64,000 bases of DNA from Cerrena zonata (GCA_038087015.1 JASBNA010000056.1:233331-297330), one strand, 5' to 3'. Positions 1 to 9,826 are shown, counted from the stretch's first letter. The notes: a model not told the origin generated them from the sequence alone. Numbers and translations: made by a program.

Positions 1-55
1 TTCTTATCAAAATTTTTCATTTTAAGAGAAAGTACTCCACTCACCTTCACCAGTA

Positions 56-1264
56 ATGCCTGCTTCCACGTCTGTCAGAGCCTTTTTGGCTGGCTTGAAA
101 AGCCAATTAACTTCTCAAAGTGTTAAATCTCCAGTTCGGTTTGTTACTGGGAACCAATCTGCTGATATGGATTCGGTTATAAGTGCCATCAGTTATTCTT
201 ACTTTCAATTTATATTTGATCCTAGTATTACATTGGTTCCCTTGATCAATATTCCCAGGGCGGATTTAAGTTTAAGAAGGGATATTGTTTTGTTGCTTAA
301 ATCCCATAGCATAACCGAAGATGTCTTATTTTTCCTTGAAGATTTGGAAGAGATGAGTCAAAATGATCGAGTTATTGAATTGGTTTTGGTTGACCATTGT
401 AATATCCAAGGAGAACTGCTTTCTAAACTTTCGAATGAAAAGAGATTGAAAGTTATCAGCATTATAGACCATCACGCTGACGAAGGAGTATTTTTGGATA
501 GTCATCCTAGAATAATTCAACTGAATGGATCGTGTTCGTCACTTGTATTTAATTACTGGTTTGATCAATTCAATAATCGGGAAATTTTCCAAAATCATGA
601 ACTAGTTCAGCTTTTGTTGGGTCCCTTATTGGTAGACACTTCTAATATGACTCAAAAAGTTGAAGAAAATGATACTTTATCGTATAAAAGGTATAAAGGA
701 TTGTTAAACCTTGCGGAAGACCCCAATAAGATGAATTGTTTAAATAAGCCTGATACTAAGAGAGATTTGGATGATTTTTACAAACAATTGAAAAAGGCTA
801 AAAAGGACTTGGAAGGATTTAGTTTTTATGATATTTTGAGAAAAGATTATAAACAATTTAACTTTATTAATAAGTCTAGCAGTGTTAATGTTGGGTTTAG
901 TTCATTAGGTAAATCAATTTATTGGATCTCTAAAAATTTCAAGATTGATGTAATTGAAAAAACCCTTGAATCTATAATGAATGATTTAAACTTGGACGTT
1001 ATAGTAATCACTACATCTTATACCAAGAAGGAGAACGATGAATACACTAGAGAGTTTGTATATTATTATAAGGATGCTAAGTTTGAATCTATAAGTGAAT
1101 TAGCCAAAGAATTAGAATTGAATGATGAAATTTATCATCAAGATAAATTAAATGAAATGAAACTGATTAATAATTTAAAAATTTTTAATCAAGTTAATAT
1201 CAAAGCTTCAAGAAAGCAAGTGGTACCAGTTGTTAAAGATATATTAGAAACTAAATTAGCCTAG
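56..1264 (+). CDS. PPX1: Exopolyphosphatase, DHH superfamily
   Basis: This 402-residue protein matches yeast Ppx1, which removes terminal phosphate from polyphosphate chains. The N-terminal metal site GNQSADMDSVISA carries the DMD aspartates. It is followed by VLVDHCN and the signature DHHADEG near residues 140-150. A C-terminal DHHA2-like half follows. Length is close to the S. cerevisiae protein (about 397 residues). The start is the first ATG after an AT-rich leader, only 55 bases into the window, so the promoter is not visible. The stop codon overlaps the convergent IPA1 stop region. A VTC5-like polyphosphate gene lies about 20 kb away. The identification is secure. Confidence 0.95.
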   Translation: MPASTSVRAFLAGLKSQLTSQSVKSPVRFVTGNQSADMDSVISAISYSYFQFIFDPSITLVPLINIPRADLSLRRDIVLLLKSHSITEDVLFFLEDLEEMSQNDRVIELVLVDHCNIQGELLSKLSNEKRLKVISIIDHHADEGVFLDSHPRIIQLNGSCSSLVFNYWFDQFNNREIFQNHELVQLLLGPLLVDTSNMTQKVEENDTLSYKRYKGLLNLAEDPNKMNCLNKPDTKRDLDDFYKQLKKAKKDLEGFSFYDILRKDYKQFNFINKSSSVNVGFSSLGKSIYWISKNFKIDVIEKTLESIMNDLNLDVIVITTSYTKKENDEYTREFVYYYKDAKFESISELAKELELNDEIYHQDKLNEMKLINNLKIFNQVNIKASRKQVVPVVKDILETKLA

Positions 1265-2263
1265 ATAACTTATTTTGCGATTAATCGATTTAATTTCAAT
1301 CAGTTTACTTCTGTCAGGTAGTTTATCATTAATGTAATCAAGTCTTTGTAAAAATTGAAGGAAGATATCATCTTCCAATACGATTTCTTCAAAATCATTA
1401 GAGTCGTTAGTATCATCGTATAAAATTTTCAAGCAATTTTCGAGTTTGATCCCTGAAATTGAAACTTTTAATCCAACCCCCACGGTCCAGATATTCAAAG
1501 ATTTATCATCTGATGTATTCACAACTTTAAAATTCCGTCCAGCAGTAGAATTGATCTTATCCAAGAGATTATAGTAAACGTAGAGGTACAGCGGATAAGT
1601 TTCAATAGTATCATTATAAGATAATTTCAAATTCCATTTAAATATCTTGTTATTTTTACCAAGTATTTCACCACAAACACACTTGGGATCAAGAGTCGTC
1701 ATCAAATACGAAGTCCCAATGTACACTTCCCCTGCTTGAGGTGACAAATGCTGATAGTTTTTATCATGAATGAAAGATGGATTATGAGGTTTATGACAAT
1801 GCCAAAAATCCATCATTTCGTACCACAATTCAGACGGCATATCCCTAAAATTTGCCTGTGTCGAATCAATGATACTGGCATTACAACCATGGCATAAAAA
1901 CTTAAACTCATTCTTCTGAGTCTCTGGGTTAATTGAAGTCTTGCTTAACAAGTCCTTCACTGACCATTTCTGTAAGTCAGAATCAATAAGATGGTTCATA
2001 AAGGACTCGTTGATCTCCGACCCCACGTTCATCTTGATACTCAAGCTACCATTTTTGCTTATAAGTTGAGTTATTTTAGTATTGTTATCGGTTATTGATA
2101 TTGGTAGATCAATTTTATACCTTGTTGAACCAAGTTCAACCATGAACTCGTTCGGTCCTATTAAGCTTACCCGGGATAGTTTGGCCGACCCATCGGCCAC
2201 GTCCATGTTAATGGACAATGTCCCCAATCTCGGAAGGTAATCAACAATGTACATGGGCGTCAT
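1256..2263 (-). CDS. IPA1: HECT-like E3 ubiquitin ligase (Ipa1/UBE3D family)
   Basis: The 335-residue product resembles the family of E2-binding, HECT-like ubiquitin ligases that includes yeast Ipa1 (linked to pre-mRNA 3' end processing) and human UBE3D. Diagnostic elements are the Cys-rich LCHGCNASI segment, the following MPSELWYEMMDFWHCHKP block, and the later CVCGEILG. These conserved Cys/His residues are thought to bind zinc or form the active region. Length fits the family (about 350 residues). Its 3' end overlaps PPX1 by nine bases in convergent orientation. A Rap1-like motif lies about 62 bases upstream of the start. Family assignment comes from recalled motifs. Confidence 0.85.
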   Translation of the reverse strand: MTPMYIVDYLPRLGTLSINMDVADGSAKLSRVSLIGPNEFMVELGSTRYKIDLPISITDNNTKITQLISKNGSLSIKMNVGSEINESFMNHLIDSDLQKWSVKDLLSKTSINPETQKNEFKFLCHGCNASIIDSTQANFRDMPSELWYEMMDFWHCHKPHNPSFIHDKNYQHLSPQAGEVYIGTSYLMTTLDPKCVCGEILGKNNKIFKWNLKLSYNDTIETYPLYLYVYYNLLDKINSTAGRNFKVVNTSDDKSLNIWTVGVGLKVSISGIKLENCLKILYDDTNDSNDFEEIVLEDDIFLQFLQRLDYINDKLPDRSKLIEIKSINRKISYLG

Positions 2264-3060
2264 TCCTCTGGGTCTTAAAGAGGTCTTCTTCTATAACTCA
2301 TCGCCGTTGTTTTTCATCGAGGACGCACCCGTACATCCCAGTCTTCCTCGGGCCTAAGCTTTCGCCCGAGCCATGACCTTCACAATACAATAATAACTGT
2401 ACAATTGTATAACTGAATAACTGTACAATTGTATAATTGTATAACTGTACAATTGTATTGTGTATCTGTATTGTATACTTGTAGTATACTATTGTGTATA
2501 GTGATTACACTGCTGAATCTAATTGTCGTGATATAATTTTGAACATTGAAAAACTTCTATTATGTCCCATTCTCGTACCATCATCTACTTCTATACAAAT
2601 TGACATGTCAAACATGCTTTTACAATAGTGAAAAATGGAAAACAACTTGTTTCTGTATGAGGTCATACCTTCGAAGACTCGGCCCTGGTCCAAGACCAAT
2701 TACCAGGAGCTTTGGCATGCCAACTCATCCTGAGACAAAGATGAGCTAGTCTCTTCCATTTGTAATACAACAGGAAATCTTGGTTAATGCCCGGATATTG
2801 GGCCCTTGAACAGCTTCGGGCTAACCCAAATTAGCCAATTAACTGACTCTGGCACCAACTTTGCCGTTTCAAGCCGTTATCAACAACAATTGCTTCAAGC
2901 AAATTAAGGTACGGATGCAGTAATTCTTTTTTTTTTTTTTTGTTTTGTTAGAGGCTATTTTTGCTGTATTTTTAGCGAGATGGTCAGCTCGGGGCCCTTT
3001 AGAAGTATATAAAGATTGGAAATTCTTGAGTTTGGTGTGTGAAGCGTTGGTTCTTCAAGT
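2264..3060. other. Intergenic region with AATTGTA repeats and hairpins
   Basis: No gene is supported here. The region holds a near-consensus Rap1-like site (GCACCCGTACAT, 2325-2336). It also has a perfect 7-bp GC stem (CTCGGGC 2347-2353 with GCCCGAG 2364-2370). Three spaced copies of ACTGTACAATTGTAT start at 2396, 2420 and 2444, each containing the palindrome TACAATTGTA. A T-tract lies at about 2928-2941, and tatataaag near 3007 is the likely TATA box of the following plus-strand gene. Confidence 0.6.
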
Positions 3061-4284
3061 ATGATAGCGTCAGTGATTCTTCGAGTTCTTCCGTTTGCAA
3101 CATTCTGGTTCCCATTGTTGCTCAGTGTGAAGCTGATATCGGATCTTAAGAATACCCCAAAGTATGGGGAAAATGGTATATTTTTGTTAAATTATTGGTT
3201 ATGTTATGTTGTTAGTGACCGGATTATTGGGTGGGTGGTTGAAATGGACTGGAAAGTGATGTTGGTGAGTGAATTGTTCAAGAGTTGGTTATTCTACAAC
3301 CATGGTTGCTTAATGATTAATTACTATTTTATCGATGGGTTATTTAGAAATGTTTTCATTCAGAGAAACTCTGATTATACTACATTACAGGTGTTTGAGA
3401 CCAAGTTGATTGACCCTTTGGTTGATAAGTTCATATTGAATAATTACTTATTACAGTTTTTTTTCAGTTTTTTCAATAATATAAGGTCACCATGGTTATC
3501 GTCAATGGTTGGGTTGAATAAGGAATTGAAAGCTAAATACTTGGATGGACAGCAAACTGTGTTGGATATTTCAATCAACTACCTTTGTTTCATCGATAAT
3601 GAAGAGTCTTTGGATAGAAGCTACCAAAATTCGTTATATTTTATGAAATCGGTGGGCTCATTATTATTTGTTAGCAAAGGATCGATTGACGTTGTGCAAG
3701 AGAGGCCTATTACCCCATCTCCCACTGTTTCGCCTTCTCGCTCCACTCCTTCGAGCCCCCGTTCGAATCCTTCGAGTCCTCCGCTGTCGATTTCTTCACC
3801 TAAACAATCTGCTCGTCTGCCTCGTTCGGTTTCTTCTTCTGAAAGTTCTCCCCGTCGTTCCACTCCATACCCCACCAAAAATGATTATCTTGATACTTTA
3901 CAACCAATCCATGCCGCTATTGATGAGTCTAGGACGGGTTACGTTCCTGAAATGAAAACCAATCCTCGTAGTCGATCTTCCTCGATGTCGGAAAAATTGA
4001 GTGATTCAATACGAAGTAAAATCATCGTTGATGATTTGAAGTATAATAAGTCTACCGATTTGGCTCGTAATCGATCAATTTCTGATAAAAACGATTTGAA
4101 TCGTAATCGGTCCTTATCGAAGAAATTAGATCTTGGTCGTAATAAACCAATCAATAACCCAAATGTTCCCTTGGTTTATAAAAGTGATCAATCAGTTCCA
4201 CCCAAATTGGTAACGCAAGAAAGTTCTACGTTATTGGCTCCAGAATTAGAATACCATATAGTGCTGCAAACTAGAAAGTTATGA
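3061..4284 (+). CDS. Atg40/REEP-like ER membrane protein, copy A
   Basis: The 407-residue protein starts with two hydrophobic hairpin-like segments (roughly residues 1-28 and 38-60). The block FKSWLFYNHGCLMINYYF near residue 80 recalls the TB2/DP1/HVA22 (REEP/Yop1) pattern. A Ser/Arg/Pro-rich, probably disordered tail follows, with repeated RNRS[IL]S units around residues 335-370. The last 13 residues contain ELEYHIV (Tyr398-Val401), an Atg8-interacting-motif-like [WFY]xx[LIV] core preceded by acid. This arrangement resembles Atg40, the yeast ER-phagy receptor, which is shorter. The neighbouring convergent gene is a clear paralogue with the same motif. The membrane-domain call is moderately supported and the Atg40 role is inference. 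Confidence 0.6.
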   Translation: MIASVILRVLPFATFWFPLLLSVKLISDLKNTPKYGENGIFLLNYWLCYVVSDRIIGWVVEMDWKVMLVSELFKSWLFYNHGCLMINYYFIDGLFRNVFIQRNSDYTTLQVFETKLIDPLVDKFILNNYLLQFFFSFFNNIRSPWLSSMVGLNKELKAKYLDGQQTVLDISINYLCFIDNEESLDRSYQNSLYFMKSVGSLLFVSKGSIDVVQERPITPSPTVSPSRSTPSSPRSNPSSPPLSISSPKQSARLPRSVSSSESSPRRSTPYPTKNDYLDTLQPIHAAIDESRTGYVPEMKTNPRSRSSSMSEKLSDSIRSKIIVDDLKYNKSTDLARNRSISDKNDLNRNRSLSKKLDLGRNKPINNPNVPLVYKSDQSVPPKLVTQESSTLLAPELEYHIVLQTRKL

Positions 4285-4356
4285 TACAAATGTTTATAAT
4301 GATTAATGAAAATTTATTAAATTACCGTAAATTGATTTAAGAAAATCGTAAACTCG

Positions 4357-5625
4357 TTAAGTACTAAATGCTCTAGACCTAGATCTAGTTTTAATGCTAC
4401 TTGTTCTAGAAGGTGATGAACTAACCACATGATACTCAATTGAAGGTCCAGGTAATTGATCATTTTCCATATTAATTAAATCGGGCATTGGTGGTAATTC
4501 TTTTGTTTTATATAAAATTGGCAAGTTTTCATCGATTGAATTCATTGAAGATTTATTTGAGAGAGACATGCTTGCCGATCTACGTGACCTCATATTTGAA
4601 GGACTCACTGATCTTTGTCTGGGAAGATTCATATTTGGACTAACAGATCTTTGTCTGGGGAAATGGCTACTTGGTGATGGACTTGGTGATCTTTGTCTGG
4701 GCAATTGAAGACTTGTAGAAGGACTTGGTGATCTTGGTCTTGAAGAAACCGATCTTAATGAGGGACTCAATGATCTGTTGGAGCCATAGAATTGTTGTTT
4801 CTTCAATTGATATATGGTATATTCATATTTTCTTATCCTTTCTTCTTGATCTTTCAATAATTGGTTATAATCATCTTGAGAAACCATTTTGGTTGGTTTA
4901 ATCATTTTATTGGTATCAAGATTATAAGTTTGGGATATATATCTTTCCTTTGGACTGAAACCATCCCTTTTATTTTCCAGTTTAGCTATTTTACGTAAAT
5001 TATTTTGAATATTTTCATCAATTACTATTGGATCTTCTTCTTCTTTTACTTCTTTGGGAGGTAAGATGAAATATTTTAAAAACCCATTCATTTTTTTTTC
5101 AAAATTTGCATTTAATACCTTCATATTGTCAATATAACATAAATAATTAATTGAAACTTGTAAAAAAGAGTCTTTATTTTGTTTCAATTTCAATTCTCTA
5201 TTAAAATCACTTACTGATTGTAAAACTGGTATATAGTTAAAAATTTTTAAAAAATTTTGTAATAAAATATTATTGATGAAAAACTGATTTATCAATGGAT
5301 TTAAGTATTTCGTTTCAAATAACCTAAATGATGATAATGAATCGTTTGTGATCACTTGAATGCAATTTTTAAAGTAATAGTAATTGATAATCAAGCATCC
5401 GTGGTAATAAAATAACCAAACTTTAAATACTTCAAAAATTATTTGATATCCAAGGTAACCTGTTATATAATTCACTAATATAAAACAAATCCAATAATTT
5501 AATAAAAAAATACAATTCTCACTTGTTATACTAGAATTATTCAATGATATCAGTTTTACCGTTAGTAATAATGGGAAATATAAATTTAAACTGGAAAAAA
5601 TTATCGATATTAGTGAAGTAATCAT
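4357..5625 (-). CDS. Atg40/REEP-like ER membrane protein, copy B
   Basis: This 422-residue paralogue of the convergent 3061-4284 gene shares the colinear blocks FPLLL[TS]VKLIS, CIFLLNYWICF, VWLFYYHGCLIINYYYF and VSINYLCYIDN. Membrane hairpins fill the first 90 residues. A coiled-coil-like stretch (about residues 240-275) precedes three PRQRS[PV]SP repeats, a likely phosphorylated disordered tail. IEYHVV (Tyr398-Val401) matches the copy A motif EYHIV while the rest of the tail has diverged, so the motif looks selected. The two genes are tail to tail with 72 bases between stops. Function as an ER-shaping or ER-phagy protein is inferred. Confidence 0.6.
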   Translation of the reverse strand: MITSLISIIFSSLNLYFPLLLTVKLISLNNSSITSENCIFLLNYWICFILVNYITGYLGYQIIFEVFKVWLFYYHGCLIINYYYFKNCIQVITNDSLSSFRLFETKYLNPLINQFFINNILLQNFLKIFNYIPVLQSVSDFNRELKLKQNKDSFLQVSINYLCYIDNMKVLNANFEKKMNGFLKYFILPPKEVKEEEDPIVIDENIQNNLRKIAKLENKRDGFSPKERYISQTYNLDTNKMIKPTKMVSQDDYNQLLKDQEERIRKYEYTIYQLKKQQFYGSNRSLSPSLRSVSSRPRSPSPSTSLQLPRQRSPSPSPSSHFPRQRSVSPNMNLPRQRSVSPSNMRSRRSASMSLSNKSSMNSIDENLPILYKTKELPPMPDLINMENDQLPGPSIEYHVVSSSPSRTSSIKTRSRSRAFST

Positions 5626-6618
5626 TCTATTTATACCAATCGTTTTCTATATTGACACCACCTCCCAAAGATTAGCTTAACTTTTTATATGATCTTTGGT
5701 AGCTAAGTATTCAATTTACGGCAATTAGCAATACCTCTAGCTCATTTATTTGTGTTGCAAATTTCAGAAGTTGGCTGCGATATTATGAACCTATACAGAG
5801 TACAAACACGAACCGTTTAAAACGGTAGTTTAGCTTCTTAATTCCCACTAGTTACACTCGTTGGTTACATGTATACCACCATAATATGCTACTGCCTGAC
5901 TGGTGTATCAGCAGCACTCCGAGCTACCGAAATGGTTGCCAACTCACTTTTTTTTGAATGTCTCAAATTTTATTGTTAGGTCGATGGTCTTCCCCTGACA
6001 AAACAATACACCGTTACATGGGTAGCATAGATTCATATTTGACCTTATCTTGTAATCCCAACTCTATACTAATACCTATTTAACATACTAATACCTATTA
6101 AACATTATACCTATTAATTGCTAAACCTGACCCTCACTTGAATAAAGTCTAGAATTCAGATGAAATCTTGGTTTGCGTCTAGACTCGTAGGCCTTCCCTT
6201 AAACATCAATAAACAAACTCTATTCGGACTATTGACGTAATTTGACTTCACTGACCAACTTTGTTCAAGTTAAATGGAACACTAAAGTAGTAAGGGATGC
6301 AAAAGGGGTTTTTACCAATTTGGAAAGTGAAAAAATTCGGTCATATGATACTCACGTGATCTTGGACGGTGTATGGGTTTATTGTTCCATCATATTTTAT
6401 TATATTATATACTAAGTTGCATGGTTTTTGCAGCAATTGAATTAGTATATAAAGTTGGTGCTATTTGATTAAAGATTTTATCCAATAAAGCTAGTTCTTT
6501 TAAACTTTTGGCAGCATCGCCAAATTTGAGTTTTTTTTTTTTTTTTTTTCATTTTTGTTAGCCCCTTTGAAACATTTAAAGATATTACATATAATCCAAA
6601 GATAAACATATTCATGTA
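5626..6618. other. Intergenic region, about 1 kb, with an orphan TATA element
   Basis: No open reading frame of note. A palindromic TCACGTGA E-box lies at 6352-6359. A plus-strand TATA-like agtatataaag lies near 6444-6456, followed by a long T-tract (about 6532-6549). No gene follows on the plus strand, because the next unit ends here on the minus strand. This could be remnant promoter DNA from a lost gene or an unseen short or noncoding transcript. Confidence 0.4.
6352..6359. promoter_or_regulatory. E-box TCACGTGA (Cbf1/bHLH type)
   Basis: Perfect palindromic TCACGTGA in the interval between the Atg40-like copy B gene (5' end at 5625) and the 3' end of the nuclease-kinase gene. Its target is unclear because no plus-strand gene follows and copy B starts about 730 bases away. 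Confidence 0.3.
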
Positions 6619-8798
6619 TTAATACACCATATAGAGATTATTTTGAATCAGGATTTGTAGGTCCTGTTCAGCAGTGCTTGGGAATTGCACCTCTGAGAAT
6701 GGAGCTGATCCAGCTGTTGAATAATTATCATCATCGCTTTCTTCGAGCCTGTCGTACTCATAAATGTATTTAAGGTCATGAATATCGTCAGAGTTATCGT
6801 ATTTGAGCTCCCGGTTCTTAGCATGAGAGAAGTCCAAGAATACAATACTGCCATCGGCAACTTTGCAGTTTCTCGTTGCAATATCGTGATGCTGGATCCC
6901 AATATCCCCCATCATTTCGAGTTGTCTGCATCCATTTTCAACCATTGACTTGGTGATGTTGGTTTCATCTTCCTCGATGTACGATAATAATAAGTAGTAC
7001 CCTTCGATAGGGCCCAGGTCTTTGACATTCATGCGGAATGCACCATAGTAGTATAGGGTGGGTACGTTGATCTTTCTCTCATCATCAGACTTGCATTGTG
7101 TCTTTGCAATCAGTTCATAACAGATGCTTCTTTGAGAAAAGAGTGGATGCAAGCTTTAACATCCTCCGTATCAGGGATGGGCCACCCCCTGAGTCTCGCA
7201 ACAACACTGGGGATGAAAAGTTTCATGATCACCAGATCATCCTGTTTCAAGCCCGTGAGGACTTCGTTGAAAAATGGGAAGAATTTGCAAAGTAAGTCCA
7301 CTCGGAACTTATAGACATGACTCCGGTGTCCTTCTCCTTGTAATACTTCAAACCCAGTCCATGATTCACATTCACCTTCAACATGAGAATTGCTCTTTTG
7401 GGGGTTAATATTACTATTAGCATGGATTTCTTTGACGAGTGAATCCTTTATTGCAGCGTCAAGTAACTTTCCTTGCTCTTCATACTTCTTTGAGGTGATG
7501 TTATCAATTATGTTGAAAACCTTTTTCTGGTATTTTTTAAGAAGCTCTTCTTCATCTGCAGACTCAATGAAAAGCAGATTCAAAACCACAGCTTGAACAG
7601 TTAAATCCCGACCTTCCAATGAAAGTAACTTGTAATTGCAAGGGATCTCTACTTCATTGTTATCATCTGTGAGCTCCTTCAATTGACTGAGTCTAGATTC
7701 ATCAATTTCTATGTAAAGGGTGTGGTGGAAATTAGTTATCATAGCACGAGTTGTTTTGCAGACAACGAAATATCTGCCTACTTGCCTTTTGATTGATTTG
7801 AAAGCCTCACTTGATTCATTAATTCCATCTTTGACCAAGTCACTAAAACGGGGGCCCTTAACTTCAACAATCAATAAAGGGACTTCATTCTTCGAATAAA
7901 GCAAGTCGGGTCTTCCCTTAACTTGGTCTGTTGATCTCCCATTGCTACTACGCACCTGACTGCTTTTGTCACTAACCATTTGATTTTTTGTAAGTTCAAT
8001 AGCATGGCCTGCAGCAGCAAGAAAACTGGTTGTCGGATATCCAATGTAATGTTTAAAGAGATCAAGACAATCTTCTTCATTCTTTGGAAATGAACAAGAA
8101 TAATATAATGAATATGCTCCTTTTATTATATCCCATTTATCTTCGTAGCTTCCTTCGCCTGATCTTAAAATCTCCTCCTTTAAACACTGTTGAAAACGTT
8201 TTAATTTGTTAAAACTTTTGTCATTCAATTCAGTTTCTAATATCAACTGGAACTTGACTAACTCACTTTTGGGTTTAGCACCATGAACCCTCAGGGTTTC
8301 GGTGATTTTTCTCAATTCATCAGGTTTCAAAAAGATTGTAAAAAAAGGGATAGCCATGTTAACCAATAGACGGATATCGACCTGGCCCGAGGTCACTACC
8401 ATCCCTTCTAAGTCGGACTTAATCTTATACCTTTCGCGAGGACTCATCATTTCCAACAATTCAGGTGTGACACTGTTGATGTATATCAACCGCTTACGAG
8501 GATACTTCTCTTTCAATAGCTCGTGCGTGGATGCCTTGATAAACTCAATTCTTTCAGAAGAAGAATATCCGGTGATTGGGATAGAGCCGACATACACCAA
8601 TCTAATATCTGACTGATTATCCTCAGACCATTGGTTTCGATACCTTTCTATCATATCCTCAGGAGGGATGTTGTTGACGTAAACAATGTTGTCAGAAGGA
8701 AAGATCTCCATCAATTTCTCGGGTGGGATGTTGTTATCATACTCAATAAGCTCGTCACCTTGACTTTCCAAGATCTTAGCATAGTACTTTGAATTCAT
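6619..8798 (-). CDS. PD-(D/E)xK nuclease-like and protein-kinase fusion, copy 1 (frameshifted)
   Basis: Starting at the ATG at 8798, 562 codons are open. They encode four tandem N-terminal repeats (residues 24-127, theme YV.[NS][IV][PT]PE..). A restriction-endonuclease-like core follows: Glu268, Pro297-Asp298, then Glu312-x-Lys314 in LIVEVKGP. The start of a kinase-like domain comes next, with Gly-loop LQGEGHRSHVYKF near 486-498 and Lys526 in IMKLF. The frame breaks near 7122-7125, where one C is missing relative to the paralogue at 35182. The rest continues in the next frame to 6619, with a catalytic loop HHDIATRN and DFS in place of DFG. Full length would be about 726 residues. The domain pairing recalls REase-kinase fusions of Crinkler-type eukaryotic effectors. 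Function is unknown, and the break may be real or an assembly error. Confidence 0.65.
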
Positions 8799-8935
8799 GT
8801 TTTGACTTGAATGAGTTCTGACTCTGAGAATGATCTAGTTGAATTTGGTATTTAAAGACTCTTGTGATTTGTGGTAAGATTATGTTTGCAACTAAAATCA
8901 AAAAAAATACTCTGCTTCGGTTGCAAAAACAAAAT

Positions 8936-8947
8936 GTGTACGGGTGT
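8936..8947 (-). promoter_or_regulatory. Rap1-like site ACACCCGTACAC
   Basis: Exact match to the core of the Rap1 consensus ACACCCRYACAY on the minus strand, about 138 bases upstream of nuclease-kinase copy 1. The paralogue at 35182 has the same element at the same distance, within a copied promoter of about 160 bases. Confidence 0.5.
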
Positions 8948-9663
8948 ATTGGTACCACTGTTAAATTGAAGCCTTTTGAATAACTTAATAAACATTCTTT
9001 TCAGGGAACCAGTGGGAGTTTGTTTCTACTTATGCTAACCTGGAACGTAGGCAATGTATATCAACTGCCACTTTCTTGTGATGCACGTCTGTTTCAAATT
9101 AAACAAGCTTTGCATCAGTGCAGCGATCTGTGCACTTTTCCTAAGTAAAAGTGTGTTTCAGAATCTCTCTTTCATCTCTACTTTAGGTCTTTATAATTGA
9201 ATGGGTTCCTTCACTTGTGTACATATACATCATATGAATTGCATCGTCTGTTTTGTTTTAACATAGTGCTTGATTTCTCAAGATAATTCTTATTCTCTTC
9301 TATTTACAATCTATTCTTATCTTAAAATCTTATTTAGTAATACAATACTTTTAAATGTCTCGATCTTTTATTCTAAAGTTTAGACCGTGTCTTCTCTAAT
9401 TGAGATTCTTTTTTGCAATCTAATACGTGGTTTTGCATTCAAAAGAGATTAGAACCTGAAAAGTGGCATCCAAGAAATAAAAGGTAAGCGCCATAATCAT
9501 GAGATTCTTATTTTTCAACATGGGATCAAGAAGCTTTCCCATATATAAAAAGATCTCTTTAGAAAAAAAATTCAAATTACTATTCCTTGAGTCAGAATTA
9601 TCCGACTTCTAAAAGTCTAATTTTATGTACTGTGTTTTTTGTTTTGAGTTCTCTTGGTCTTAC

Positions 9664-9738
9664 TTCTATTTCATAGTGATAACTGATATTCTATTTCATA
9701 GTGATAACTGATATTCTATTTCATAGTGATAACTGATA
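9664..9738. repeat. 25-bp tandem repeat, three copies
   Basis: Three identical, contiguous units of 25 bases (beginning TTCTATTTCATAGTGATAAC), followed by a truncated fourth. Perfect identity suggests recent expansion. Confidence 0.9.
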
Positions 9739-9818
9739 TTCTATCACTTGATCATTCTCTGTTCTATTACAAAAAGATGTACTTGAAGTCCAGATAAACC
9801 TCCGTACATTCTTTCTTG

Positions 9819-9826
9819 TCACGTGA
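9819..9826. promoter_or_regulatory. E-box TCACGTGA
   Basis: Perfect palindrome about 97 bases upstream of the CSM3 start, next to the TATA-like region. Consistent with a Cbf1-type site, though no regulation is proven. Confidence 0.35.

Noticed and set aside
3755..3775. GTTCGAATCC B-box-like string
   Set aside because: It lies inside the Atg40-like coding sequence, with no cloverleaf around it.
8776..8958. Open frame upstream of and overlapping the nuclease-kinase start, with a look-alike at 34986-35204
   Set aside because: The similarity is explained by the duplicated promoter DNA. Protein-level features are absent.
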